Below are positions 33,101 through 44,499 of a DNA stretch of 64,000 nt, in pieces. Made by a program: the position numbers and the translations under genes. Position 1 is the stretch's first letter. Each line of letters starts with the position of its first letter. This DNA comes from Aeromicrobium terrae (GTDB lineage Bacteria; Actinomycetota; Actinomycetes; Propionibacteriales; Nocardioidaceae). The DNA lies in NCBI RefSeq assembly GCF_008039565.1, contig NZ_VDUX01000003.1, positions 124,001 to 188,000 of the forward strand. Reading direction: 5' to 3'. Under the pieces are notes generated by a model. That model made no database searches. It was not told where the DNA came from and saw nothing but the letters and a program-made list of their open reading frames with translations.

Positions 33101-33161
33101 CCGCGCTGCCTAGCGTCTGGGTGGTCCGCCACCGACCGGTGGCCGTCTGAGGGGAACGACC

Positions 33162-34031
33162 GTGACCTACGTCAAGCCACCCGAGCTCGTCACCGCGATG
33201 ATCGACGCGGGCGAGTCGAAGATCTTCATGTCCGCCCGCGACACCGTGATCCGCGCCTACATGGCCGGCGCGATCCTGACCCTCGGCGCCGCGTTCGCCA
33301 TCAAGGTCACGGTCGACACCGGGCAGCCGCTGATCGGGGCGCTGCTGTTCCCCGCCGGGTTCTGCATCCTGTACCTGCTCGGCTACGACCTGCTCACCGG
33401 CGTCTTCGTGCTGGCGCCACTGGCGTGGCTCGACAAACGGCCGGGCGTCACGTTCGGCGGCGTCCTGCGGAACTGGGGGCTCGTCTTCGTCGGCAACTTC
33501 GCCGGCGCGTTCACCACCGCCGTGCTGATCACGATCTACATCACCTACGGCTTCGACACGTCGATCGACGACGCCACCAACCAGTTCGCCGCCTACGGGC
33601 AGAAGCTCGCCGCAATCGGCCACGACCGCACCGTCGGGTACGCCGACCACGGCATGGCGGGGATGCTCACGTTGTTCGTGCGCGGGATGCTCTGCAACTG
33701 GATGGTCTCCACCGGCGTCGTCGGTGCCATGCTCGCCAAGGACGTGACCGGCAAGGTCATCGCGATGTGGATGCCGATCATGCTGTTCTTCGCGATGGCG
33801 TTCGAGCACTCCATCGTCAACATGTTCCTGTTTCCGGTGGGCCTGCTGCTCGGCGCGGACTTCACCTGGGGCGACTACCTGCTCTGGAACGAGATCCCGA
33901 CGGTGCTCGGCAACCTGGTCGGCGGGCTCGCCTTCACCGGACTGGTCCTCTACGCGACGCACGGCCGTACCGCGCCGCGCCGGGCCCTGCCCAGCGAGCC
34001 GGTGCCCGTGACCGCCGCGACCGGCAGCTGA
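33162..34031 (+). CDS. Formate/nitrite transporter family channel (NirC/FocA type)
   Basis: Membrane channel of 289 aa with about six spans. The family motifs are visible as FPAGFCILYLLGYDLLTGVF, GNFAGAFTTAVLI, and GMLCNWMVSTGVV followed by FEHSIVNMFLFPVGLLLGAD. Position immediately before nirB makes nitrite the likely substrate. The GTG at 33162 has GAGGGG upstream. A short palindrome (CCACCGACCGGTGG, 33129-33142) lies in the leader. Upstream is a GlnR-like site, consistent with induction by nitrogen limitation. Confidence 0.92.
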   Translation: MTYVKPPELVTAMIDAGESKIFMSARDTVIRAYMAGAILTLGAAFAIKVTVDTGQPLIGALLFPAGFCILYLLGYDLLTGVFVLAPLAWLDKRPGVTFGGVLRNWGLVFVGNFAGAFTTAVLITIYITYGFDTSIDDATNQFAAYGQKLAAIGHDRTVGYADHGMAGMLTLFVRGMLCNWMVSTGVVGAMLAKDVTGKVIAMWMPIMLFFAMAFEHSIVNMFLFPVGLLLGADFTWGDYLLWNEIPTVLGNLVGGLAFTGLVLYATHGRTAPRRALPSEPVPVTAATGS

Positions 34032-34041
34032 GGGGCGGCGG

Positions 34042-36585
34042 ATGAGCAAGCGCACCCTGGCCGTCGTCGGCGCCGGCATGGTCGCCCACCGTCTCGTCGA
34101 GGCGCTGGTCGAGCGCGGGGCGACGACGGAGTGGGACATCGAGGTCTTCGGCGAGGAGAGCCGCCCGCCGTACGACCGAGTGGCCCTGACCTCGTTCTTC
34201 ACGCTCCGCGACCCCGACGAGCTCCTGCTCGGCGACCGCGGTCTGTGGCGGACGACCGGGGTGCGCCTGCACCGCTCCTCCCCCGTCGACGCGATCGACC
34301 CGGCGGCCGGCACGCTGACGACCCACGGCCGGAGGGTCCGGTACGACGCCGCCGTCCTCGCCACCGGGTCGTCCGCGACGGTCCCGCCGGTCCGCGGAGC
34401 CGACGCCGAGGGCTGCTTCGTCTACCGCACCGTCGACGACGTCGCGGAGCTGCGGGCCTGGGTCAACGAGCGGTCCGGACGCGCGGGGGGACGTCCGGCC
34501 CGCGGCGTGGTCGTCGGTGGCGGGCTGCTCGGCCTGGAGGCGGCGGGCGCGCTCACCCAGCTCGGTGCGGAGACGACCGTCGTCGAGCTCTCCGACCGGC
34601 TGATGCCCCTGCAGGTGGACGCCGGGGGCGGCGAGGCGCTGCGCCGGCTGGTCGAGGAGCTGGAGGTCCGCGTGCTCACGGGCACTGCGAGCACGGAGGT
34701 GGTCACGGGCCGGAACGGGCGGGTCAAGGCCCTGCGCACCGACGGGCCCACCCTGGACACGGACGTCGTGGTGTTCGCGACCGGCGTGCGGCCGCGGGAC
34801 GAGCTCGCCCGCGCCGCCGGCCTCGAGGTGCACGAGCGGGGCGGCGTCCTCGCGGACGAGGCGTGCCGCACGAGCGCGGAGGGCGTCTACGTCATCGGCG
34901 AGGCGGCGCACGTCGCCGGGCGGACCTGGGGGCTCGTGGGCCCCGGGTACGCGATGGCCGAGGTCGTCGCGGACCGCCTGCTCGGGGGCGACGCCCGGTT
35001 CGAGGGCGCCGACCCGTCGACGAAGCTCAAGCTGCTCGGGGTCGACGTGGCCAGCTTCGGCGACGCGTTCGGCCGGACCGACGGCAGCCTCGAGGTGGTC
35101 TACTCCGACCCGGTCGCCGGCCTCTACAAGAAGCTCGTGATGAGCGACGACGCCTCCGAGCTCTTGGGCGGCGTGCTGATCGGCGACGCGAGCGCGTACA
35201 CGTCACTCCGGCCGATGGTGGGCCGGCCGCTCGGCGTCGACCCCACGGCGTGGCTGCTCCCAGACGGCGTCGAGCCGCCCGGCTCGGGCGACCTGCCCGA
35301 CGACGCCGTCGTGTGCTCGTGCAACAACGTGGCCGCGGGGCAGATCCGGTCCGCCGTGTGCGACGCAGGCTGCACCGACCTCGCCGGCGTGAAGGCGTGC
35401 TCCAGGGCCGGCACGTCGTGCGGCTCCTGCGTCCCGCTGGTCAAGCGGCTCATGGACGCCGAGCTCGAGGCGGCCGGCGTCACGATCGACCGCGGGCTGT
35501 GCGAGCACTTCTCCGTCACCCGCGCCGAGCTGTACGAGATCGTCCGGATCACCGGGCTCACCCGGTTCAGCGAGATCATCGGCCGGCACGGCACCGGTCA
35601 CGGCTGCGACATCTGCCGCCCCGTCGTGGCGTCGATCCTGGCCAGTCTGGGCCGCGGACACGTGCTCGACGACGAGAACGCCGCCCTGCAGGACACGAAC
35701 GACCACGTCATGGCCAACCTGCAGAAGGACGGCACGTACTCGGTCGTCCCGCGCATCCCCGGCGGCGAGATCACGCCCGACGGGTTGATCGCCATCGGCG
35801 AGGTCGCTCGCGCGTTCGGGCTGTACACGAAGATCACCGGCGGCCAGCGGATCGACCTGTTCGGGGCCCGGATCGAGCAGCTGCCGCAGATCTGGGAGCG
35901 GCTCGTCGACGCGGGCTTCGAGTCCGGCCACGCCTACGGCAAGGCGCTCCGCACCGTGAAGTCGTGCGTCGGGTCCACCTGGTGCCGGTACGGGGTGCAG
36001 GACTCCGTCGGCCTGGCCATCGCCCTGGAGCTGCGGTACCGAGGCCTGCGCTCGCCGCACAAGATCAAGCTCGGCGTCTCCGGGTGCGCCCGCGAGTGCG
36101 CGGAGGCGCGGAGCAAGGACATCGGCGTCATCGCCAGCGAGAAGGGCTGGAACCTGTACGTGGGCGGGAACGGCGGGTTCACGCCGCGGCACGCCCAACT
36201 CTTCGCCGAGGACCTGACCACCGAGGAGCTCGTCCGGACGATCGACCGGATCCTGCAGTACTACGTCCGCACGGCCGACCGGCTCCAGCGCACCGCTCCG
36301 TGGCTCGAGGAGGTCGGCATCGAGCACGTGCGAGAGGTCGTGCTCGAGGACTCCCTCGGCATCGGCGCCGAGCTCGACGCGATGATGGCCCGCCACGTCG
36401 AGGGCTACGAGGACGAGTGGGCGGCGACGCTGCGTGACCCGGCCAAGCTGGCGGTGTTCGCGTCGTACGTCAACGCGCCGGGCACCGCGGACCCCGACCT
36501 CGCCTACCTCGAGGAACGGGGGCAACGACGGCCCGCGGGGCCGGTCCTGGTGGCCGGGCCCTCCATCCCCGTGGGGAAGCCGTGA
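34042..36585 (+). CDS. nirB: Assimilatory nitrite reductase [NAD(P)H], large subunit
   Basis: Siroheme enzyme of 847 aa reducing nitrite to ammonium in the cytoplasm. Domain order: FAD/NAD-binding oxidoreductase (GAGMVAHRL near residue 10, VVGGGLLGLEAAGAL near 155), a [2Fe-2S] BFD-type domain (CSCNN near 423 and CGSC near 470), then the ferredoxin-like and siroheme/4Fe-4S domains. The cluster cysteines are in SCVGSTWC (about 641-646) and SGCARECAE (about 680-684). It follows the channel gene by 10 bases and overlaps nirD by GTGA. Confidence 0.97.
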   Translation: MSKRTLAVVGAGMVAHRLVEALVERGATTEWDIEVFGEESRPPYDRVALTSFFTLRDPDELLLGDRGLWRTTGVRLHRSSPVDAIDPAAGTLTTHGRRVRYDAAVLATGSSATVPPVRGADAEGCFVYRTVDDVAELRAWVNERSGRAGGRPARGVVVGGGLLGLEAAGALTQLGAETTVVELSDRLMPLQVDAGGGEALRRLVEELEVRVLTGTASTEVVTGRNGRVKALRTDGPTLDTDVVVFATGVRPRDELARAAGLEVHERGGVLADEACRTSAEGVYVIGEAAHVAGRTWGLVGPGYAMAEVVADRLLGGDARFEGADPSTKLKLLGVDVASFGDAFGRTDGSLEVVYSDPVAGLYKKLVMSDDASELLGGVLIGDASAYTSLRPMVGRPLGVDPTAWLLPDGVEPPGSGDLPDDAVVCSCNNVAAGQIRSAVCDAGCTDLAGVKACSRAGTSCGSCVPLVKRLMDAELEAAGVTIDRGLCEHFSVTRAELYEIVRITGLTRFSEIIGRHGTGHGCDICRPVVASILASLGRGHVLDDENAALQDTNDHVMANLQKDGTYSVVPRIPGGEITPDGLIAIGEVARAFGLYTKITGGQRIDLFGARIEQLPQIWERLVDAGFESGHAYGKALRTVKSCVGSTWCRYGVQDSVGLAIALELRYRGLRSPHKIKLGVSGCARECAEARSKDIGVIASEKGWNLYVGGNGGFTPRHAQLFAEDLTTEELVRTIDRILQYYVRTADRLQRTAPWLEEVGIEHVREVVLEDSLGIGAELDAMMARHVEGYEDEWAATLRDPAKLAVFASYVNAPGTADPDLAYLEERGQRRPAGPVLVAGPSIPVGKP

Positions 36586-36926
36586 GCACGACGTGGCAGC
36601 CGGTCTGCCCGCTCGACGCCCTGGTGCCGGACCGCGGTGCCGCGGCGCTCGTGACCGGGCCGGGCGGCGAACCGGCGCAGGTGGCGTTGTTCCGGCTGTC
36701 CTCCGGCGACCTCCACGCGGTGGGGCACCGCGACCCGTTCTCCGGGGCGAACGTGATCGCCCGCGGCCTCGTGGGCAGCGCCGGTGAGGTGCCCGTCGTC
36801 ATCTCGCCGCTGCACAAGCAGGCGTTCGACCTCCGGTCCGGGGCCGCGCTCGACGATCCCGAGGTCAGCCTCGGCACGTGGGACGTGCGCGTCGTCGACG
36901 GTCAGGTGGAGGTGCGCGCGCGATGA
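36582..36926 (+). CDS. nirD: Nitrite reductase small subunit NirD
   Basis: Rieske-fold small subunit (114 aa) of the NADH nitrite reductase. The usual Cys-His pairs of a Rieske cluster are absent: the positions read VGHRDPF and ISPLHKQAFDL with no cysteine, as in cluster-free NirD proteins. It therefore serves structure rather than electron transfer. The start GTG 36582 overlaps the nirB stop and its own stop overlaps the next gene, so translation is coupled along the operon. Confidence 0.93.
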   Translation: MSTTWQPVCPLDALVPDRGAAALVTGPGGEPAQVALFRLSSGDLHAVGHRDPFSGANVIARGLVGSAGEVPVVISPLHKQAFDLRSGAALDDPEVSLGTWDVRVVDGQVEVRAR

Positions 36927-38053
36927 CGACCACCGCCCAGGTCCTCACCGGCACCCACGTCCTGGTCACCGCCCAGCGACGCTCCGGCGATCTCGCCCTC
37001 GCCCTCGCCCGCCGCGGCGCCGAGGTCGACGTCGCCGCCACGCTCGGCGTCCAGGCACACATCGACGAGGACGCCCTCCTCGCCCGCACGCGCGAGCTGG
37101 TCGAGGACCCGGCGGACATCGTCATCATCACCACCGGCATCGGGTTCCGCGGGTGGTGGGAGACCGCCGAGGCCGCCGGCATGGCCGACGACCTGCTGGC
37201 CGCGCTGGCGCGCTCGCGCCTGGTGGCGCGCGGCCCGAAGGCGAACGGTGCCCTGCGCGCCGTCGGACTGCGTCCCGACTGGGTCGCGGAGTCGGAGACG
37301 TCGTCGGAGATCTCGGCGTTCCTGCGGGCCGACGGGGTCGCCGGCGCCCGGATCGCCGTCCAGCACCACGGATCGGGCGACGACGGGCTCGAGGCCGACC
37401 TGCGTGGCGCCGGTGCAGCAGACGTGGCCGACCTCGTCGTCTACCGCTGGGGACCCCCGCCCGACCCGGCCGCCGTGGTCCGCTCGGTCGCCGACACCGC
37501 CGCCGGCCTGTACGACGCCGTCGTGTTCACGTCGGCGCCCGGGGCGGAGGCGTGGCTCGCGGCCGTCCGCGAGCAGGACGCCCAGGACCGCGTCGTCGAC
37601 CAGGTGCGTGAGGGCCGGCTCACGATGGCCGCGGTCGGTCCGGTGACCGCGGAGCCGCTCCACGTCGCCGGTCTGCGTCCGCTCGTGCCCGACCGTGGCC
37701 GGCTGGGCGCCCTCGTGCGCTCGCTCGTCGTCCACCTCGGTGCGGAGCACGGCGGGATCCCGACCGTCGCGGGCCGACTACGCCTCCGAGCTCGGACGGC
37801 GACCCTCGACCACCGCCTCCTCCCCGTCTCCCCCGGCGGGCTGTCGATCCTCCGGCGCCTCGCCAGCGACCCGGGCGCCGTCGTGTCACGCGAGGACCTG
37901 CTCGCCGCGCTGCCCGGAGGATCCACCGACCCGCACACCGCGGAGGTGTCGGTCGCGCGGCTACGCGAGGCCATCGGACCGCACGCCCCGATCAGCACGG
38001 TCGTCAAGCGCGGCTACCGGCTCGTCCTCGCCGACGCGGGGGTGCGGCCGTGA
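36923..38053 (+). CDS. nnaR: Uroporphyrinogen-III synthase-like protein with C-terminal winged helix (NnaR type)
   Basis: A 376-aa fusion. Residues 1-265 are a HemD-type domain (VLVTAQRRSGDLALALARRG, then IITTGIGFRGWWE and DAVVFTSAPGAEAWL). Residues about 285-376 form an OmpR-type winged helix (ILRRLASDPGAVVSREDLLA, then VSVARLREAIG and VKRGYRLVL). This is the architecture of NnaR, the nitrate/nitrite assimilation regulator of Streptomyces and mycobacteria that works with GlnR. The start is ATG 36923, overlapping nirD by ATGA. It may both regulate nir genes and bind a siroheme precursor. Confidence 0.85.
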   Translation: MTTTAQVLTGTHVLVTAQRRSGDLALALARRGAEVDVAATLGVQAHIDEDALLARTRELVEDPADIVIITTGIGFRGWWETAEAAGMADDLLAALARSRLVARGPKANGALRAVGLRPDWVAESETSSEISAFLRADGVAGARIAVQHHGSGDDGLEADLRGAGAADVADLVVYRWGPPPDPAAVVRSVADTAAGLYDAVVFTSAPGAEAWLAAVREQDAQDRVVDQVREGRLTMAAVGPVTAEPLHVAGLRPLVPDRGRLGALVRSLVVHLGAEHGGIPTVAGRLRLRARTATLDHRLLPVSPGGLSILRRLASDPGAVVSREDLLAALPGGSTDPHTAEVSVARLREAIGPHAPISTVVKRGYRLVLADAGVRP

Positions 38054-38772
38054 ACCCGGCGCTCGTCCTCACGTCTCACGGCACCCACGACCCGGCCGGT
38101 CGCGAGGTCGTGCGGCGTCTCGCCGCCGCCGTGCGGCACGTCGTCGCCCCGTTCGACGTGCTCGAGGCGGTGGTCGACGTCGAGGCGCACCGGCTGCCCA
38201 CGGTCCTCGCGGGTCAGCGGCGTCCACTCGTCGTCCTGCCGCTGCTGCTGTCGTCCGGTCATCACGTGCAGCACGACATCGCGACCGCGGTGGCGGACCA
38301 CCCGCACGCCGTCGCCACCGCACCGCTCGGTCCGTCGTGGACGCTCGCCGAGGTCGGCGCCCAGCGGCTCGCCGAGGCCGGAGCCCGACCCGACGACGTC
38401 GTCGTTCTCGGGGCGTCGGGCTCCAGCCGCCCCGAGGCGCTCCAGGACGTCGAGCACGCGGCGACGTTGCTGCGGGCGGTCTGGGGCGGAGACGTCCGCG
38501 TGGGGCATCTCGGCCGCCACGGGACGCCGGTCACGGACGTCGTCGCGCACGCCCGCGCCGGCGGTCGTCGGGTCGTCATCGCGTCCTACGTGCTGGCGCC
38601 CGGGCACTTCCAGGGCGAGCTGGAGACCGCAGGCGCCGACCTCGTGACGGCACCCCTGCTCTCCCCGTCGCCGCAGCACGCGATCGTCGACCTGCTGATC
38701 CGCCGGTTCGAGCGCGCGGCCCGGACCGTGAGCGTCTGGGCTACGGATACGCTCGGCCCATGGTCAACCTGA
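38050..38772 (+). CDS. Sirohydrochlorin chelatase (CbiX/SirB type)
   Basis: Chelatase of 240 aa that inserts iron into sirohydrochlorin to make siroheme, or cobalt for B12. The first motif is TSHGTHDPAGRE (metal-binding His). A second domain-like repeat runs from about residue 115 (VVVLGASGSSRPEALQDVEH, then VIASYVLAPGHFQGEL), giving the two-lobed form. The GTG start overlaps the nnaR stop by 4 nt. Location in the nitrite reductase operon favours siroheme; the cobalamin adenosyltransferase that follows leaves cobalt possible. Confidence 0.87.
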   Translation: MNPALVLTSHGTHDPAGREVVRRLAAAVRHVVAPFDVLEAVVDVEAHRLPTVLAGQRRPLVVLPLLLSSGHHVQHDIATAVADHPHAVATAPLGPSWTLAEVGAQRLAEAGARPDDVVVLGASGSSRPEALQDVEHAATLLRAVWGGDVRVGHLGRHGTPVTDVVAHARAGGRRVVIASYVLAPGHFQGELETAGADLVTAPLLSPSPQHAIVDLLIRRFERAARTVSVWATDTLGPWST

Positions 38773-39332
38773 CACGGATCTACACGCGCACCGGCGACGA
38801 CGGCACCACCCGTCTCGGGGACATGAGCCTCACGTCGAAGCAGGACCTGCGGCTCGGCGCGTACGCCGACGTGGACGAGGCGAACAGCCACATCGGCGTC
38901 GCTCTCGCGCTCGGCACCCTGCCCGACGACATCGTCGCGGTGCTCACCCACGTGCAGAACGACCTGTTCGACGTGGGGGCAGACCTCTCGTGCCCGATCG
39001 TCGAGAACCCCAAGTACCCGCCGCTGCGGGTCGAGCCGGACTACATCGAGCGGCTCGAGGGCTGGTGCGACACCTACAACGAGTCGCTGGAGGCGCTGCG
39101 GTCGTTCATCCTGCCCGCCGGCACCCAGGCGGCGGCCGAGCTGCACGTCGCCCGCACCATCACACGGCGCGCGGAGCGCTCGGCGTGGGCGGCGATCGCC
39201 GAGCACGGCGACACCATGAACGTGCTCACGGCCAGGTACCTGAACCGGCTCAGCGACCTGCTGTTCATCCTGGCGCGCCACGCCAACCGCGAGCGCGGCG
39301 ACGTGCTCTGGGTCCCCGGCGGGGACCGCTAG
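38760..39332 (+). CDS. PduO-type corrinoid adenosyltransferase
   Basis: ATP:cob(I)alamin adenosyltransferase of 190 aa. The ATP-binding N-terminus is RIYTRTGDDGTTRLGD. Other family marks are ADVDEANSHIG, NDLFDVGADLSCP, and the C-terminal RYLNRLSDLLFILARHANRE. It makes adenosylcobalamin for Ecm and other mutases. It overlaps the chelatase gene by 13 bases. It also has its own possible promoter: TACGCT ends six bases before the ATG, giving a leaderless mRNA uncoupled from nitrogen control. Confidence 0.94.
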   Translation: MVNLTRIYTRTGDDGTTRLGDMSLTSKQDLRLGAYADVDEANSHIGVALALGTLPDDIVAVLTHVQNDLFDVGADLSCPIVENPKYPPLRVEPDYIERLEGWCDTYNESLEALRSFILPAGTQAAAELHVARTITRRAERSAWAAIAEHGDTMNVLTARYLNRLSDLLFILARHANRERGDVLWVPGGDR

Positions 39333-39345
39333 ACCTCGGTTCGAC

Positions 39346-39480
39346 CTACTCCCAGTCGATCGCGTAGGTGATGACACCACCGGGCTTGCCGTGGTGGTGC
39401 GGCGCGGCGGACGCCGGAGCGGCCAGGGGCAGCGCGACGACGACGGACGCGACAGCGGCAACGACAATGCGCTTGATCAT
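39346..39480 (-). CDS. Secreted 44-residue peptide with His triplet
   Basis: A short gene from ATG 39480 to TAG 39346. The product starts MIKRIVVAAVASVVVALPLA and continues APASA, a clear signal peptide with a likely cut after ASA. The mature peptide would be only about 19 residues: APHHHGKPGGVITYAIDWE. AGGGAGAAGG lies five bases before the ATG. The HHH could bind a metal. It is 88 bases downstream of the DUF2550 gene on the same strand. No family recognised, but ribosome site and signal peptide make a real gene likely. Confidence 0.6.
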   Translation of the reverse strand: MIKRIVVAAVASVVVALPLAAPASAAPHHHGKPGGVITYAIDWE

Positions 39481-39568
39481 GACGACCTTCTCCCTCATGG
39501 GCCCACGATGGCCCCGCTAGCGACGATTCTGGTCGGCCTTCCCGACCGCGTCAACCGGAACGGCGGAG

Positions 39569-40015
39569 TCAGAGGACGTTGTTGACGCTCTGCCCGGGCG
39601 GCGACGACTCCATCCAGGCGAGCAGCCCGGTGAGGGCGCTCGGGCTCATCGCCATCTGGCGCACGCCGCTGGAGTGCTGGACGCCCACCACGACGTGGCC
39701 GGCGTGCAGGGCGAACGTCTCGGCCCCGACCGGCTCCCGCCGCTCGTGGACGACCAGCTCGCCGCGTTCAAACCGGTACCGGGGCCACCAGGCGAACGAG
39801 AACGTCCGGTACCACTCGAGCGCGTTGTCGCGGTAGACGGCGACGCCGAGGGTCCACCCCTTCGGGGCGGCCTCGGCGTGCCGGTTGATGCTGAGGTCGA
39901 ACGTGCTGCCGCCGCGCGCGACCAGGCGGCGCCGGGCGACCAGGCCGACCACCACGAGCGCGGCCAGCACCACGACGAGCGCGAGGGAGTCGACGAGCCA
40001 CAACCAGATGGGCAC
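39569..40015 (-). CDS. DUF2550 membrane protein
   Basis: A 148-aa protein with one N-terminal membrane span (LVDSLALVVVLAALVVVGLV, followed by ARRRL) and a cytoplasmic beta-rich domain (WTLGVAVYRDNALEWYRTFS, then RRRP-like WPRYRFERGELVVHERREPV). It matches the actinobacterial DUF2550 family, which commonly follows atpC, as here (26 bases after it). The GTG at 40015 has GGGAGG upstream. Function unknown. Confidence 0.87.
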   Translation of the reverse strand: MPIWLWLVDSLALVVVLAALVVVGLVARRRLVARGGSTFDLSINRHAEAAPKGWTLGVAVYRDNALEWYRTFSFAWWPRYRFERGELVVHERREPVGAETFALHAGHVVVGVQHSSGVRQMAMSPSALTGLLAWMESSPPGQSVNNVL

Positions 40016-40041
40016 CGCTGACCTCCCTCAGCGCTCGACGG

Positions 40042-40415
40042 TCAGGACTTCTCGGCGGCGCGCACCTTGGCCTCGGCTCGGCGGAGCTCGATCGAGTCGC
40101 CCTCCGGCGACAGGCGCTCCACCTCGGCGCGGGCAGCCTCGGCGTCGATCTCGTCGGCCATGAAGGCGTCCTCGGACAGGATCGAGACGCGGTCGTCGGC
40201 CACGGAGAGGAAGCCCTCCTCGGTGGCGGCGACGATCCGCTCCTCCTCGGTGACGATCTCGACGACACCCGGGACGAGGCTCGACATCACCGGCGCGTGG
40301 CCGATGAGGATGCCGATCTCGCCCTCGGACGTCTTGGCGAGCACCTCGCGCGCCTCGCCGGACCACACGACGCGGTCGGCGGCGACCAGGGAGACCTCGA
40401 GCGTGCCGTCCGCCA

Positions 40416-40416
<1 letters not shown>
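40042..40416 (-). CDS. atpC: F1Fo ATP synthase epsilon subunit
   Basis: Central-stalk epsilon subunit (124 aa), coupling gamma rotation and restraining ATP hydrolysis. The beta-sandwich is seen in LEVSLVAADRVVWSGEAREV and EGEIGILIGHAPVMSSLVPG. The C-terminal helical part (IDAEAARAEVERLS and on) is present but short. The start is ATG 40416, sharing one base with the atpD stop. Last gene of the atp operon before DUF2550. Confidence 0.95.
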
Positions 40417-42805
<2,389 letters not shown>

Positions 42806-42814
42806 GGCGTTCCG

Positions 42815-44455
42815 TCAGCCTCGCTTCTGCTTGACGATCTGCTCCTGCTCCACGTCCTCGTCCTCCAGCGCCTCGAACTCCTCGTGACCGACGGAGATGC
42901 GCTCGCCGTCGCTCGTCTCGAAGCGCTTGACGAACTCGTCGTACGCCTCGACGAGGGCCGCCTCGTTGTCGTCCTCGAACTTCCCGGACTCACGGATGGC
43001 GTCGAAGATGCCCTCGTGCTGGAACTTGACGTGCTCGAGGAACTCCTGCTCGAAGCGGCTGACGTCCTGCACCGGGACCGGGTCGAGCTTGCCGGTGGTG
43101 GCCGCCCAGATGGAGACGACCTGCTGCTCGACCGGGAACGGCTTGTACTGACCCTGCTTGAACAGCTCCATCAGGCGCTGACCGCGGGCGAGCTGGGCCT
43201 TCGACGCGGCGTCGAGGTCGGACGCGAACATCGCGAACGCCTCCATGGCGCGGTACTGGGCCAGCTCGACCTTCAGCGAGCCGGTGACGGACTTCATCGA
43301 CTTCGTCATGGCCGCACCGCCCACGCGGGAGACCGAGATGCCGACGTCGACCGCCGGGCGCTGGTTCGCGTTGAACAGGTCGGACTGCAGGAAGATCTGG
43401 CCGTCGGTGATGGAGATGACGTTGGTCGGGATGTAGGCCGACACGTCGTTCGCCTTGGTCTCGACGATCGGCAGGCCGGTCATCGAGCCGGCACCGAGGT
43501 CGTCGCTGAGCTTCGCGCAACGCTCGAGGAGGCGGCTGTGCAGGTAGAAGACGTCGCCCGGGTACGCCTCACGGCCCGGCGGGCGGCGCAGCAGCAGCGA
43601 CACGGCGCGGTACGCCTCGGCCTGCTTCGACAGGTCGTCGAAGATGATCAGGACGTGCTTGCCCTGGTACATCCAGTGCTGGCCGATGGCCGAGCCGGTG
43701 TACGGCGCGAGGTACTTGAAGCCCGCGGAGTCGGACGCCGGGGCGGCCACGATCGTGGTGTACTCCAACGCGCCGGCCTCCTCCAGGGAGCCGCGGACGG
43801 CCGCGATGGTGGAGCCCTTCTGGCCGATGCCGACGTAGATGCAACGGACCTGCTTCTCCGGATCGCCGCTCGCCCAGAACTCCTTCTGGTTGATGATCGT
43901 GTCGATCGCGATGGCGGTCTTGCCGGTCTGGCGGTCGCCGATGATCAGCTGGCGCTGGCCGCGGCCGATCGGCGTCAGCGAGTCGATCGCCTTGATGCCG
44001 GTGAGCAGCGGCTCGTGCACGCTCTTGCGCTGGACCACCGAGGGGGCCTGCAGCTCGAGGGCACGACGCTCGTCGGTGTCGATGTCGCCGAGGCCGTCGA
44101 TCGGGTTGCCGAGCGGGTCGACGACGCGACCGAGGTAGCCGTCGCCGACCGGGACCGAGAGGACCTCGCCCGTGCGGCGGACCGTCTGGCCCTCCTCGAT
44201 GCCGGAGAACTCACCGAGGATGACGACACCGATCTCGCGGGTGTCGAGGTTCAGGGCGAGGCCGAGCGTGCCGTCCTCGAACTCGAGGAGCTCGTTGGCC
44301 ATCGCCGACGGGAGTCCCTCGACGTGCGCGATGCCGTCGGACGCGTCCGAGACGATGCCGACCTCTTCGGTCGAGGCCGCGCTCGGCGTGTAGTCCGAGA
44401 CGAACTGCTGCAACGCGTCGCGGATCTCGTCCGGGCGAATCGTGAGTTCCGCCAT
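42815..44455 (-). CDS. atpA: F1Fo ATP synthase alpha subunit
   Basis: Non-catalytic nucleotide-binding subunit (546 aa). Walker A is [22 protein letters not shown] and the arginine-finger region [17 protein letters not shown] are intact. The C-terminus extends about 25 residues beyond the usual end ([20 protein letters not shown] and on), as seen in actinobacterial alpha subunits, where such tails are linked to suppressed ATP hydrolysis. Confidence 0.97.
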   Translation of the reverse strand: MAELTIRPDEIRDALQQFVSDYTPSAASTEEVGIVSDASDGIAHVEGLPSAMANELLEFEDGTLGLALNLDTREIGVVILGEFSGIEEGQTVRRTGEVLSVPVGDGYLGRVVDPLGNPIDGLGDIDTDERRALELQAPSVVQRKSVHEPLLTGIKAIDSLTPIGRGQRQLIIGDRQTGKTAIAIDTIINQKEFWASGDPEKQVRCIYVGIGQKGSTIAAVRGSLEEAGALEYTTIVAAPASDSAGFKYLAPYTGSAIGQHWMYQGKHVLIIFDDLSKQAEAYRAVSLLLRRPPGREAYPGDVFYLHSRLLERCAKLSDDLGAGSMTGLPIVETKANDVSAYIPTNVISITDGQIFLQSDLFNANQRPAVDVGISVSRVGGAAMTKSMKSVTGSLKVELAQYRAMEAFAMFASDLDAASKAQLARGQRLMELFKQGQYKPFPVEQQVVSIWAATTGKLDPVPVQDVSRFEQEFLEHVKFQHEGIFDAIRESGKFEDDNEAALVEAYDEFVKRFETSDGERISVGHEEFEALEDEDVEQEQIVKQKRG

Positions 44456-44499
44456 GTGTCGTTCCTGCCTTCTCTGTCTGTCTTCGATGTGGTCTGTGG

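Noticed and set aside
32954-33161. Cobalamin riboswitch upstream of ecm or near the adenosyltransferase gene
   Set aside because: No B12-box-like sequence was seen. The ecm start looks leaderless and the adenosyltransferase gene has no leader at all.
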